A DNA stretch of 54,885 bases from an uncultured Planctomycetales bacterium (GCA_947305735.1 CAMZEO010000003.1:1-54885), one strand, 5' to 3'; counted from the first letter of the stretch, positions 24,525 to 32,447 are shown. Numbers and translations: made by a program. The notes: generated by a model not told the origin, from the sequence alone.

Positions 24525-26097
24525 TCCAAACGCGACGCCGGAAGAATTGGCCGGAGTTCCCTCCGCGCTTGAATTGACCGCGCTCGCCAACCGACTGTTC
24601 CCCGACTTGACCGAAGGGATCGACTCGACCGCCTCTCGCGCGGAGACCGTCCCCGTTCGACCGGAGACGGTCGCGATTCCCGGCGGCGCCGGGTTCGACG
24701 CGTTCGACTGGCAAAGTCCTTTCGGCCTTCCTTACGCTCAGGGCGCAAACGACGAGGCTGTTCAGGCCTACGCTCCCAGAGTCGTTTCGCTCGAACAGGC
24801 GAAGGAGGCCGAAAGGGCGACTTCCGCGGGCGTTTTCACGAACGCGGAGCCTGACGAAGGGGCGTCGAGAAACGATTCCGTGAGAATTGGGAGCAAAACG
24901 CTAACGCAAATTCGAGACGATTTTCCGATCCTCTCGGAAAAGATCAACGGGCGTCAACTCGTCTGGCTCGACAACGGCGCGACGACGCAAAAGCCGCGAG
25001 CGGTGATCGATCGAATCTCCTATTTTTACGAACACGAAAACTCCAACGTTCATCGCGGAGCGCACGCGTTGGCGGCGCGATCGACCGACGCTTACGAGAA
25101 CGCGCGCAATATCGTCAAAGATTTTATCGGCGCGGGCTCGTCGGAAGAAATCGTGTTCGTGAGAGGAACGACCGAAGCGATTAACCTGGTCGCGAATTCC
25201 TACGTCAAGCCGACGTTGAATCCGGGCGACGAAATTATCGTTTCGATTCTGGAACATCACGCGAACATCGTGCCCTGGCAACTAATCGCCGAAAAGACGG
25301 GCGCGGTTCTCAAAGTGATTCCGTGCGACGAAACGGGTCAGCTCATCCTTAGCGAGTATGAAAAGCTGTTCACGAGCCGAACGAAATTCGTGGCGACGAC
25401 TCACGTTTCCAACGTGCTCGGAACGGTGACGCCAATTGAAGAGCTGATCGCGATCGCGCATCGTCACGGCGTGAGAATCCTTATCGACGGCGCTCAGTCG
25501 ATCGCGCATATTCCGGTGAACGTCTCCGCTCTGGACGCGGATTTCTTCGTCTTTTCCGGGCACAAAGTCTTCGCGCCGACGGGAATCGGCGTCGTCTACG
25601 GAAAGAAGGAGCTCCTCGACGCGGCGGAACCTTATCACGGCGGCGGCAACATGATCGCGGATGTCACGTTCGAAAGAACGATCTACAACGCTCTGCCGAA
25701 TAAATTCGAGGCGGGAACCGGCAGTATCGCGGACGCCGTCGGACTTGGCGCGGCGCTCTCGTACCTGTCGGAAATCGGCATGCCCGGCGTCCATCGCTGG
25801 GAACGCGAGCTGCTTCAATACGCGCTTCGCGAAATGGCGACGCTGCGAGGGGTTACGACGATCGGAACCGCGATCAATAAGGCGTCCGCGTTCGCGTTCA
25901 AAGTCGACGGCTATTCCGACGAGGAAGTCGGCAAGCGACTTAACGAGTTTGGAATCGCGGTGCGAACAGGACATCACTGCGCTCAGCCCGTCCTCAGACG
26001 GTTTGGGTATGAAAGCGTCGTGAGACCGACGCTCGCTCTTTACAACTCGCCCGACGATATCGACGCGCTGGTCAAGGCGTTAAAGTCGTTCGTCTGA
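24511..26097 (+). CDS. sufS: SufS-type cysteine desulfurase with N-terminal encapsulin cargo extension
   Basis: A 528-residue PLP enzyme that takes sulfur from cysteine as a persulfide, yielding alanine. ATG 24511 overlaps the shell gene by 14 bases and has GGAGG at 24494-24498. Residues 130-528 are a complete group II desulfurase: VWLDNGATTQKPRAVID, LEHHANIVPW, DGAQS, PLP lysine K352 in FSGHKVFAPTG, and catalytic C490 in RTGHHCAQP. Residues 1-129 are an added low-complexity, Pro/Ala/Glu-rich extension containing two conserved-looking hydrophobic motifs, ALELTALANRLFPDL (19-33) and FDAFDWQSPFGLP (62-74). Family 2A cargo desulfurases are known to load through such an N-terminal domain with an LAxxLF-type motif. 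Cargo of the adjacent shell with high confidence. Confidence 0.95.
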   Translation: MTTTDPNATPEELAGVPSALELTALANRLFPDLTEGIDSTASRAETVPVRPETVAIPGGAGFDAFDWQSPFGLPYAQGANDEAVQAYAPRVVSLEQAKEAERATSAGVFTNAEPDEGASRNDSVRIGSKTLTQIRDDFPILSEKINGRQLVWLDNGATTQKPRAVIDRISYFYEHENSNVHRGAHALAARSTDAYENARNIVKDFIGAGSSEEIVFVRGTTEAINLVANSYVKPTLNPGDEIIVSILEHHANIVPWQLIAEKTGAVLKVIPCDETGQLILSEYEKLFTSRTKFVATTHVSNVLGTVTPIEELIAIAHRHGVRILIDGAQSIAHIPVNVSALDADFFVFSGHKVFAPTGIGVVYGKKELLDAAEPYHGGGNMIADVTFERTIYNALPNKFEAGTGSIADAVGLGAALSYLSEIGMPGVHRWERELLQYALREMATLRGVTTIGTAINKASAFAFKVDGYSDEEVGKRLNEFGIAVRTGHHCAQPVLRRFGYESVVRPTLALYNSPDDIDALVKALKSFV

Positions 26098-26150
26098 AAC
26101 GTCGGTCGCGACGTCGAAAGATCGGAAACACACGCAAATAGAGGAAAAAA

Positions 26151-27110
26151 ATGGAGGAGATTGTTAAAGAAGGAGAGGTGCGGGAGATTGTCGAGACAAT
26201 CCTTGCCGACTTCGACGGCGGAAAGAATATCGACGCGGTCAATATCGACAATAAGCCGGACAAGTCGGAAGTCAGGGAACTGCTGGACAATCTCTTTAGA
26301 TTAGTCTTTCCCGGGTATTTCAGAGAACGATCCTTTAAGTACTACACTCCCCGAAACAGTCTGGCCGTAACGGCGGAAGACACGTTCTACCGTCTGAACG
26401 AACAGGTTACGCTCGCGCTGGATTTTTGCAGACTCAGGGGAGTCATGACCGAAGAGGATCGAAAAAGGGAAAGCTACCGTATCTGCAAGGAATTCTTTAA
26501 GACGCTCCCCAGAATCCGAAGTTACGTGGAGACCGATCTTCTGGCGGCGTTCGACGGAGACCCCGCCGCCGGCTGTCTCGAAGAGATCGTCCTGGCGTAT
26601 CCGGGACTGAGGGCGATCGTCGCGTATCGGCTCGCGCGCGAGCTGTATCTTTTGAAAGTCCCCGTCATTCCAAGATTAATGACGGAATACGCGCATGCGG
26701 AGACAGGCGTCGACGTTCATCCGGGCGCGTCCATCGGGAAATATTTTTTTATCGACCATGGGACGGGGATCGTTATTGGCGAAACGACGATTATCGGCGA
26801 TCACGTCAAGATTTATCAGGGCGTGACGCTCGGCGCGTTGTCGACGCGAGGAGGTCAAAAACTCTCCGGCAAGAAGCGTCATCCGACGATCGGCGACAAC
26901 GTCGTCATTTACGCGGGCGCGTCGATTCTTGGAGGAAACGTCGTCGTTGGCGAGGGCTCCGTGATCGGGGGCAACGCTTTTATTACCTCGTCCGTTCCGC
27001 CGAGGACGAAAGTTAGCGTCAGAAGTCCGGAAATGGAATACCGAACCAACGACAACCGACTCAAGACCGAAGAATTAAAACCGGGCGACGAATGGTTTTA
27101 TATGATCTAA
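26151..27110 (+). CDS. cysE: Serine O-acetyltransferase (EpsC/CysE type)
   Basis: A 319-residue left-handed beta-helix acetyltransferase that makes O-acetylserine, the substrate of the cysteine synthase in the same operon. Residues about 1-165 are a helical N-terminal domain of EpsC type. The hexapeptide-repeat domain (about 180-290) carries AETGVDVHPGASIGKYFFID, HGTGIVIGETTIIGD, VTLGALSTRGGQKL, and RHPTIGDNVVIYAGASILGG. The catalytic His and Asp are in the conserved IDHGTG context. Serine acetyltransferase genes are a known neighbour of family 2A encapsulins, giving a shell-desulfurase-CysE core. 53 bp after sufS. Confidence 0.93.
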   Translation: MEEIVKEGEVREIVETILADFDGGKNIDAVNIDNKPDKSEVRELLDNLFRLVFPGYFRERSFKYYTPRNSLAVTAEDTFYRLNEQVTLALDFCRLRGVMTEEDRKRESYRICKEFFKTLPRIRSYVETDLLAAFDGDPAAGCLEEIVLAYPGLRAIVAYRLARELYLLKVPVIPRLMTEYAHAETGVDVHPGASIGKYFFIDHGTGIVIGETTIIGDHVKIYQGVTLGALSTRGGQKLSGKKRHPTIGDNVVIYAGASILGGNVVVGEGSVIGGNAFITSSVPPRTKVSVRSPEMEYRTNDNRLKTEELKPGDEWFYMI

Positions 27111-27150
27111 TGAAACGAATCCTTTTACAGGGAGCAGAAAGGAAGTCACG

Positions 27151-27357
27151 ATGAAAATAACAGTAGCCGGCGCGCAAAAAGACGTCGCGGAAGGGCTGAC
27201 CGTAGCCGCGTTGATCGAACGGGAAAAAGTCGAAACGCCTCAATACGTCACCGTGTCCGTCAACGAAGAATTTATCGACTCGGACCAATTTGAAAGCTAC
27301 GTTCTCAAAGAAGGCGACGACGTGGAATTCCTGTACTTCATGGGAGGGGGTCGATAA
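27151..27357 (+). CDS. ThiS/MoaD-like sulfur carrier with masked C-terminus (HcyS-like)
   Basis: A 68-residue ubiquitin-fold protein beginning MKITVAGAQKDVAEGLTVAA and ending FLYFMGGGR. Sulfur carriers must end in Gly-Gly to be adenylated and thiocarboxylated; here an Arg (or Gly-Arg) follows, so a processing step is required. That is the logic of HcyS in Wolinella, whose extra residue is removed by the JAMM protease HcyD. The next two genes are an E1 (2 bp away) and a JAMM protease. Start ATG 27151 with AAAGGAAG upstream. No thiG, thiC or molybdopterin genes are nearby, so thiamine or molybdenum-cofactor roles are less likely. Confidence 0.85.
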   Translation: MKITVAGAQKDVAEGLTVAALIEREKVETPQYVTVSVNEEFIDSDQFESYVLKEGDDVEFLYFMGGGR

Positions 27358-27359
27358 CG

Positions 27360-28166
27360 GTGTTTACTAACGAACAGCTCGAGCGTTATTCCCGTCACAT
27401 CATCCTGAAGGAAATCGGCGTCAAGGGGCAGAAGAAACTCCTCAACGCCAAAGTTCTCATTATCGGAGCGGGCGGGCTCGGCGCGCCCGCGGCGATGTAC
27501 CTTGCCGCCGCAGGCGTCGGAACGATCGGAATCGTCGACGCGGACGTCGTCGACTTGTCGAATCTTCAGCGTCAGGTTATTCATACGACTAACGACGTCG
27601 GCAAAAAGAAGGTCGACTCCGCCGCCGAGACGATGCGCGCGATCAATCCCGACGTTACGGTCAACGCGTATTACGAATACGTCGGTTCCGAAAACGTCAT
27701 GGATCTGATTAAAGACTACGATTTCGTTCTCGACGGAACCGACAACTTCCCGGCGAAGTTCCTGATCAACGACGCGTGCGTCATGGCGAAAAAGCCGCTC
27801 AGCCACGCCGGAATCATTCGGTTTAAAGGTCAACTCACGACGATTCTGCCCGGTCAGGGACCGTGTTACCGTTGTATTTTCAAGAATCCGCCGCCAAAAG
27901 ACGCCGTGCCGACGTGCAAGCAGGCGGGCGTAATCGGCGCTATGGGAGGCGTGATCGGGTCGTTGCAGGCGATGGAAGCGGTGAAATATATATGCGGCGT
28001 CGGCGACCTGCTTGTCGGACGGCTTCTGACGTACGACGCGCTGAAAATGGAGTTTCACGCCGTCAAGTTGCCGCCGAGAAACAAAGGGTGCGCCGTCTGT
28101 TCCGACAATCCGACGATTACGGAACTGATCGACTACGAGCTTCCGACGTGCGATTTTCATTCCTGA
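27360..28166 (+). CDS. E1-like adenylyltransferase (HcyF/MoeB/ThiF family)
   Basis: A 268-residue enzyme with GTG start at 27360, only two bases after the carrier stop codon, so translation is coupled. It adenylates the C-terminal Gly of a sulfur carrier with ATP. Seen: RYSRHIILKEIGVKGQKKL, nucleotide loop IIGAGGLGAPAAMYLAA, the canonical NLQRQVIH with its catalytic Arg, VLDGTDNFPAKFLIND, and zinc-binding CYRC and CAVC pairs. No rhodanese domain is attached; sulfur would come from the TusA-like protein, the rhodanese of the fused paralogue, or MetY/desulfurase. It is similar in sequence to the E1 domain of the fusion at 22010, so the two probably arose by duplication. Confidence 0.92.
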   Translation: MFTNEQLERYSRHIILKEIGVKGQKKLLNAKVLIIGAGGLGAPAAMYLAAAGVGTIGIVDADVVDLSNLQRQVIHTTNDVGKKKVDSAAETMRAINPDVTVNAYYEYVGSENVMDLIKDYDFVLDGTDNFPAKFLINDACVMAKKPLSHAGIIRFKGQLTTILPGQGPCYRCIFKNPPPKDAVPTCKQAGVIGAMGGVIGSLQAMEAVKYICGVGDLLVGRLLTYDALKMEFHAVKLPPRNKGCAVCSDNPTITELIDYELPTCDFHS

Positions 28167-28184
28167 AACGAAGGAGCTAAACGC

Positions 28185-28619
28185 ATGAAAATCCTGCTAA
28201 AACAATCGGATTTTGAAATAATGCTCCGTCGCGCTCAGTCGGAATTGCCGAACGAAGCGTGCGGACTTGTCGCGGGAATCGATCGGGACGACGGCGTTCG
28301 AGAGATCAAAAAGACGTATCTTTTGACGAATGTCGATCATACGAACGAACACTTTTCCATCGATCCAAAGGAACAACTCGCCGCGATCAAGGATATGAGA
28401 GCCAACGGGCTGACTCCGTTGGGCAACTGGCATTCGCATCCGGAAACTCCGGCGCGTCCCTCCGAGGAGGACAAGAGACTCGCCAACGACAGTCGCGCGA
28501 GCTACCTGATTCTCTCGCTGGCGGACAAAGACGATCCGACGATCAACGCGTTCCACGTCGAAGGACCGCGAGATAACAAAACGGTGAGAAAAGAAGAACT
28601 GACGATTATCAACGAATAG
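28185..28619 (+). CDS. Second JAMM/MPN+ metalloprotease (HcyD-like)
   Basis: A 144-residue JAMM protease. Zinc/catalytic residues: the Glu in LPNEACGLVAG and HSHPETPARPSEED (HxH, seven residues, SxxD). It lies in the carrier-E1-JAMM-TusA block, 18 bp after the E1 with a good AAGGAG ribosome site. The gene order, with a carrier ending in GGGR two genes upstream, makes C-terminal trimming of that carrier the most economical role; release of amino acid from a carrier-Cys or carrier-homocysteine adduct is the alternative. It differs clearly from the first JAMM protein (21563), so two separate substrates are likely. Confidence 0.88.
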   Translation: MKILLKQSDFEIMLRRAQSELPNEACGLVAGIDRDDGVREIKKTYLLTNVDHTNEHFSIDPKEQLAAIKDMRANGLTPLGNWHSHPETPARPSEEDKRLANDSRASYLILSLADKDDPTINAFHVEGPRDNKTVRKEELTIINE

Positions 28620-28627
28620 GAGTCGTT

Positions 28628-28879
28628 ATGGAAGAACTAGAATTCAACGTCGACGAAAAAGTGGACGTTACCGACGTTGTCTGCCCGGTTACTTTTGTGA
28701 AAACCAAGGTCGCGCTCGACGAACTCGACGAAGGGCGGGTTTTGCAAGTTCATCTGAACGCGGGGGAGCCGGCCCAAAACGTTCCGAGAAGCGTTAAAGA
28801 CGAAGGACACGAAGTCCTGAAACTCCAGGACAACGGAGACGGAACGTTCGAGCTGTTCATTAAGAAAGTCGGCGACTGA
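28628..28879 (+). CDS. TusA-like sulfurtransferase
   Basis: An 83-residue TusA/SirA-fold protein. The sulfur-carrying cysteine is in DVVCPVTFVKTKVALDELDEG; TusA proteins usually read CPxP, here CPVT. The second half (LNAGEPAQNVPRSVKDEGHEV) is typical of the fold. TusA proteins accept persulfide sulfur from cysteine desulfurases or rhodaneses and pass it on. Last gene of the sulfur operon, eight bases after the JAMM gene, so it probably shuttles sulfane sulfur between the encapsulated desulfurase or the rhodanese and the E1/carrier pair. Confidence 0.9.
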   Translation: MEELEFNVDEKVDVTDVVCPVTFVKTKVALDELDEGRVLQVHLNAGEPAQNVPRSVKDEGHEVLKLQDNGDGTFELFIKKVGD

Positions 28880-28916
28880 CCGACAAGCGCTTCTCTGGAA
28901 CGCGCTTATCCAACCG

Positions 28917-28960
28917 CGGCGTCGCAACTCGTTTCAATAAGAGGGGCGACGCCGTCTCTC
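28917..28960 (+). terminator. Likely terminator of the sulfur operon
   Basis: CGGCGTCGC (28917-28925) pairs with GCGACGCCG (28946-28954), with a further CTC/GAG closing pair inside the 20-base loop, then TCTCTCTATAAA. The T tract is interrupted, so efficiency is uncertain; position 38 bases after tusA fits. Confidence 0.55.
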
Positions 28961-29183
28961 TATAAAGACTCGGATTATCGCTCCTTTCTTCAAGCCGTCG
29001 ACTTCTCTATGTTTTTATCATTTACAAAGCGGAACGAAGGGAATCTGTTTTTGAATAAACAATTGTTATATTTGTAATAATCCATACTATTCAACTTATT
29101 AATCTAAAAAATCTCTAACAATTAACTATATTTCTGACTAGCCGTTTCCCGTAAGACGATATTTCCAACGCCGAGCAGAATTT

Positions 29184-29236
29184 ACGACAAAACAACCCGG
29201 AGGGGTAAGCGGCGGCGGAAGCGCCGGCTTTGTCGT
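29184..29236 (+). other. Predicted structured RNA element upstream of an outer-membrane protein gene
   Basis: ACGACAAA (29184-29191) pairs with TTTGTCGT (29229-29236); the 37-base interior is G/C-rich with additional short pairing (GGCG/CGCC). It lies 136 bases before the start codon at 29373 in a 493-bp gene-free interval. It matches no riboswitch class I recognise. The rest of that interval (28960-29183) is AT-rich and probably holds the promoter. Confidence 0.35.
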
Positions 29237-29303
29237 GAATTGTCAACGACCTTGCGCTTGTCGGTTGGAAAAGGATTTCCTCAGGCGTCAAAGGGCGGGC
29301 GAA

Positions 29304-29372
29304 GACGTTTCAAGAGGGTTTGGAAACGTCGAAACCACTGGAGATATGTCGATTTAACGGAGTAAAGCGACT
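29304..29372 (+). promoter_or_regulatory. Conserved 5' leader, copy 1
   Basis: GACGTTT (29304-29310) and AAACGTC (29324-29330) form a 7-bp hairpin, followed by GATATGTCGATTTAACGG and AGTAAA directly before the start codon at 29373; CGGAG is the ribosome site. The same arrangement precedes the gene at 31127 (31062-31126), where 24 consecutive bases before the start region are identical. Confidence 0.7.
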
Positions 29373-30566
29373 ATGAACAGACAACGAAACGCCTCTTTTA
29401 AGAAGGGGTTTCTACTCCCCGCGTCTATTATTTTGGCGCTTTTCGCCAGCGTAACGCTCGGAGCCGAAACTTCCGTTTACGTTTTGGGAGCCGCGGATTC
29501 GGAGTCTCAAGAAGAGGCTTCGTCGGAGGAATTTTTAGAAGCTCCCGTACCCGACAACCAAACGGTTTCCGATGAGGGCGACTCTCGTCGGGACGGTTAT
29601 TTGAGTAGCGACGATATCGCGGATTGCGGCGGGAGCGCTTCCAACGAAGCGTCTCGCGCGTCGTCTCCCGCGACCTGCGGTTCCTGCAATTCCCGCGATT
29701 CCAGCGATTACCGCGCTTGCGCGGACGGCGGAGACTGCGGCGTGTTTGCCAGAATCGCGCGAAACGCCTGGATGGAAGCCGGGGCGGTTAGCATGCGCGG
29801 TCCGATCGACGGAAGCGATCAGGGAAACGCCGGACTTGATTTCGCGGTTAATTGGGGAAGCGAACGCCCCGTTTGGCGATGCTGGCATGTTCAGGCGGGC
29901 GTCCGAGGCGCGTTTACCGATCTTAACGGAGTCGAGTCGAACATTATCAATATCGGCGGCGCCAGATCCCATAGCCATAGCCAAATATTCGGGACGTTCG
30001 GCTTCTATAATCGCGCTCCCGTCGACTGCGACGGATTTTCCGGCGGCTTGGCGTACGACATTTTAGCCCAGAGCGGTTATCGCAACTTCGAGCTTAGCCA
30101 ATTGAGAACGGAATTGTCGTACAACTCCTCGTCGGATCGTTGCGAGTTCGGTTTTCGGGGCGCGTTCGCGCTGAACGAAGACTCGTGCGATTATAATCTG
30201 ATGGGCATATTGTCCGTCCCGGCGACTGCGAGGGCTTCTTCCTATTACTCGTTATTCGCTCGCAAACGCTTCCAAGAGGGAGCTGAAGCGACCGTTTTTG
30301 GCGGAGCGACCGAATGGGGCGAAGGCCTGCTTGGCGCGGAAGCTGAAGCTCCTCTGACCGCCCGACTTTCGCTGAAGGGTTCCGCGAGTTGCGTGTTGCC
30401 CAAAGATCGCGGCATATTGCGCGGCGTTAAGCAGGAAGAAGCGTGGAACGTGTCCGTCGGATTGACTTGGAGCCTTGGCGGCAAGGCTCGGACGCGCGGA
30501 GATTCGCGACGTCCTCTGTTTGACGTCGCCGACAACGGCAGCTTTTTGCAGAATTGGCATTTCTGA
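29373..30566 (+). CDS. Secreted beta-rich (outer-membrane-type) protein, DUF6666-like
   Basis: A 397-residue exported protein. Signal peptide: basic start, then LLPASIILALFASVTLGA. Residues 30-125 are a Ser/Asp/Cys-rich linker with CGSCNSRD and GGDCG. Residues about 130-375 alternate polar and aromatic residues as in beta-barrels (WHVQAGVRGAFTDLNG, SYYSLFARKRFQEGAEAT), and the chain ends with PLFDVADNGSFLQNWHF. This pattern resembles a planctomycete family I associate with DUF6666, with moderate certainty. It shares its 5' leader with the barrel gene at 31127, so the two are probably co-regulated surface proteins. Confidence 0.6.
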   Translation: MNRQRNASFKKGFLLPASIILALFASVTLGAETSVYVLGAADSESQEEASSEEFLEAPVPDNQTVSDEGDSRRDGYLSSDDIADCGGSASNEASRASSPATCGSCNSRDSSDYRACADGGDCGVFARIARNAWMEAGAVSMRGPIDGSDQGNAGLDFAVNWGSERPVWRCWHVQAGVRGAFTDLNGVESNIINIGGARSHSHSQIFGTFGFYNRAPVDCDGFSGGLAYDILAQSGYRNFELSQLRTELSYNSSSDRCEFGFRGAFALNEDSCDYNLMGILSVPATARASSYYSLFARKRFQEGAEATVFGGATEWGEGLLGAEAEAPLTARLSLKGSASCVLPKDRGILRGVKQEEAWNVSVGLTWSLGGKARTRGDSRRPLFDVADNGSFLQNWHF

Positions 30567-30669
30567 TTCGGATCGATTTGGAATCTGAAAATCGCGCCGT
30601 TAATACGACGGACACGGCGGAACTACGCGACGATCCCGCGCGTTCTTTCGTCGACGACGGTTCGGCGTT

Positions 30670-30711
30670 CGGCGCGTTCGAACCGGTCCCGAGGAGAGTT
30701 CGAACGCGCCG
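30670..30711 (+). repeat. 14-bp perfect inverted repeat (3' stem-loop)
   Basis: CGGCGCGTTCGAAC (30670-30683) pairs perfectly with GTTCGAACGCGCCG (30698-30711), 14-base loop, about 100 bases after the stop of the preceding gene. There is no T tract on either strand. The 560-bp interval 30567-31126 otherwise shows only the leader of the next gene. Confidence 0.5.
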
Positions 30712-31061
30712 AAACATAGAGTCGGTCTTACGGCGGCGGCGAGAATTGCGTTTACGATCGTAACGCGGTTTCGACGCCGCGTTTGTCGACAAGAACAATG
30801 ATTATTTCCTATTTCTCTGGTCTGCGATTCTTTTTGCGCCGATATTCTTAAAGCCTTCGAGTTTACGGCAAAAAGCGTGAAAAAACGGGCTGGATCAACG
30901 GAAAAGACAAAGTTTGGGAGCGCTATGCGGCCGAACGGTCGTTCGCTTTGTTTTTCCTGGAACCGGTCGGCGCGTCGGAAACGACGACTTTGTTGTAAAT
31001 TCGTAGCGCCCCGCGTTTGCCCGACGAGAATAACGCGTTGGGCGAGCAAATATTCGCGGGC

Positions 31062-31126
31062 GACGTTTTAAAGCGGTTAGAAACGTCGCCGCCAAAGATA
31101 TGTCGATTTAACGGAGTAAAACGACA
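31062..31126 (+). promoter_or_regulatory. Conserved 5' leader, copy 2
   Basis: GACGTTT (31062-31068), 12 bases, AAACGTC (31081-31087), then GATATGTCGATTTAACGG, AGTAAAACGAC and the ATG at 31127. The hairpin arms and the leader after them are the same as before 29373, although the genes differ. Conserved arms with a different loop indicate selection on the RNA or an operator. Confidence 0.7.
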
Positions 31127-32407
31127 ATGAAAAAACATGGTAAAGTCTCTTTTAAGAAGAGATTGGCGCTCCCCGCGTCCGTCTTGGCGGCGATCATTGC
31201 GAGCGAGGTTTTTGGAACCGAATCGCCGGTCGTTTACGTCGCCCAGCTTCCCGCCAACGAAAATCAAGACGTCGCGCCGTCTCCCGAGCCCGTTCAACAA
31301 ACGTCGACGGAAACTCCTGGCGGTTCAAGAAAACCCGAGCAGAGTTTTGAGTCTTGCTACGCGGAACGCGCTCAACCGCGTTGCGCGGACGTCTTTAATA
31401 TTAACGGGTACGTCAACGGCGGGTATTTCGGAAACACGCTGGGCGCCGATTCCAACATGATCAACACGAATTCCGATCGCGGAGGCGCGCTCAACGGCGC
31501 GTTCGTATCTCTTTCCAAAGGCGCGGCGACCAACGGTTGCGGCGTCGATTGGGGAGGGGGCGTCGATTTTATGTTCGGCGAGGATTCGAGGCTGTTCCGC
31601 GTCGAACGCGGTCTTGACGAAGGTTGGTTTACCGGTCATAATCGCGCTGGCGCTCCGACTTACGGATTCGCCATGCCGCAGGCTTACGGGGCGATCGCCG
31701 TCAACAACTGGACGTTTACGGGCGGTCATTTCTTCTCGCCGTTCGGCTACGAGAGCGGACGCGCGGACAAGCGGTTCTTCTATTCGCGCGGACTCGCGTA
31801 CGACGCGCTTCCTTCGACGTTGACCGGCGGACTGCTAACCTATTCCGGAATCGAGAACGTTTCCGCGACGGTCGGACTTGTCAACGGCATTAACCAGGGG
31901 TTCGACAACTCGTTGGGAGGCAGTCTTTTCGCGGGTAATTTTGTCCTGACTCCTTCCGACCAGGTGTCGTTTACTTATACGGTCGGCGCCGGAGACGTCA
32001 TGGACAACAGCGTAAGTCAAATTTACGGTTGTATTCACACCTGGGTCGTCGAAGTCAAACCGGACGATCGATGGACGTTCGCGACGGTTGGCGTCTACGA
32101 GGACGTTCAGCCGGTCGGCGCGGTCGGTTTTACCGAGGCGATTATCGGACAACATATTTACTACAAGGCGAGCGACTGCTGGAAAGTCGGAACGCGCGCC
32201 GAGTGGGGACGTTTCAAGGCGACCGGGCTCGATTCGACGAACGATTTCGGGATCACGCTTGGCGCAAACTGGTCGCCCGCGGGATCGGAGAATCTGTCGA
32301 TTCGTCCTGAAATTCGATACGACTCCTGCAACGCGATGAAATTCGCGAACGATTGGAGTAAAAAGTCGCAATTCTGTTTGGGCGTCGACGCCGTCGCCAA
32401 GTTCTGA
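31127..32407 (+). CDS. Outer-membrane beta-barrel protein (BBP2/OmpL-like porin)
   Basis: A 426-residue exported protein with signal peptide (FKKRLALPASVLAAIIASEVFG) and a Pro/Thr-rich linker to about residue 80. Residues 88-426 show barrel strands and turn motifs of the planctomycete BBP2 family: FNINGYVNGGYFGNTLGADS, DWGGGVDFMFGEDSRLF, FAMPQAYGAIAVNNWTFTGG, FFSPFGYES, and the terminal strand SQFCLGVDAVAKF ending in Phe, the usual signal for barrel assembly. Probably a porin of the outer membrane; solute unknown. It ends with a strong terminator and shares its leader with the gene at 29373. Confidence 0.8.
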   Translation: MKKHGKVSFKKRLALPASVLAAIIASEVFGTESPVVYVAQLPANENQDVAPSPEPVQQTSTETPGGSRKPEQSFESCYAERAQPRCADVFNINGYVNGGYFGNTLGADSNMINTNSDRGGALNGAFVSLSKGAATNGCGVDWGGGVDFMFGEDSRLFRVERGLDEGWFTGHNRAGAPTYGFAMPQAYGAIAVNNWTFTGGHFFSPFGYESGRADKRFFYSRGLAYDALPSTLTGGLLTYSGIENVSATVGLVNGINQGFDNSLGGSLFAGNFVLTPSDQVSFTYTVGAGDVMDNSVSQIYGCIHTWVVEVKPDDRWTFATVGVYEDVQPVGAVGFTEAIIGQHIYYKASDCWKVGTRAEWGRFKATGLDSTNDFGITLGANWSPAGSENLSIRPEIRYDSCNAMKFANDWSKKSQFCLGVDAVAKF

Positions 32408-32447
32408 CGTCTTGTAAACAAACTTCTTGTCAAGGCTCATTTTAGCC

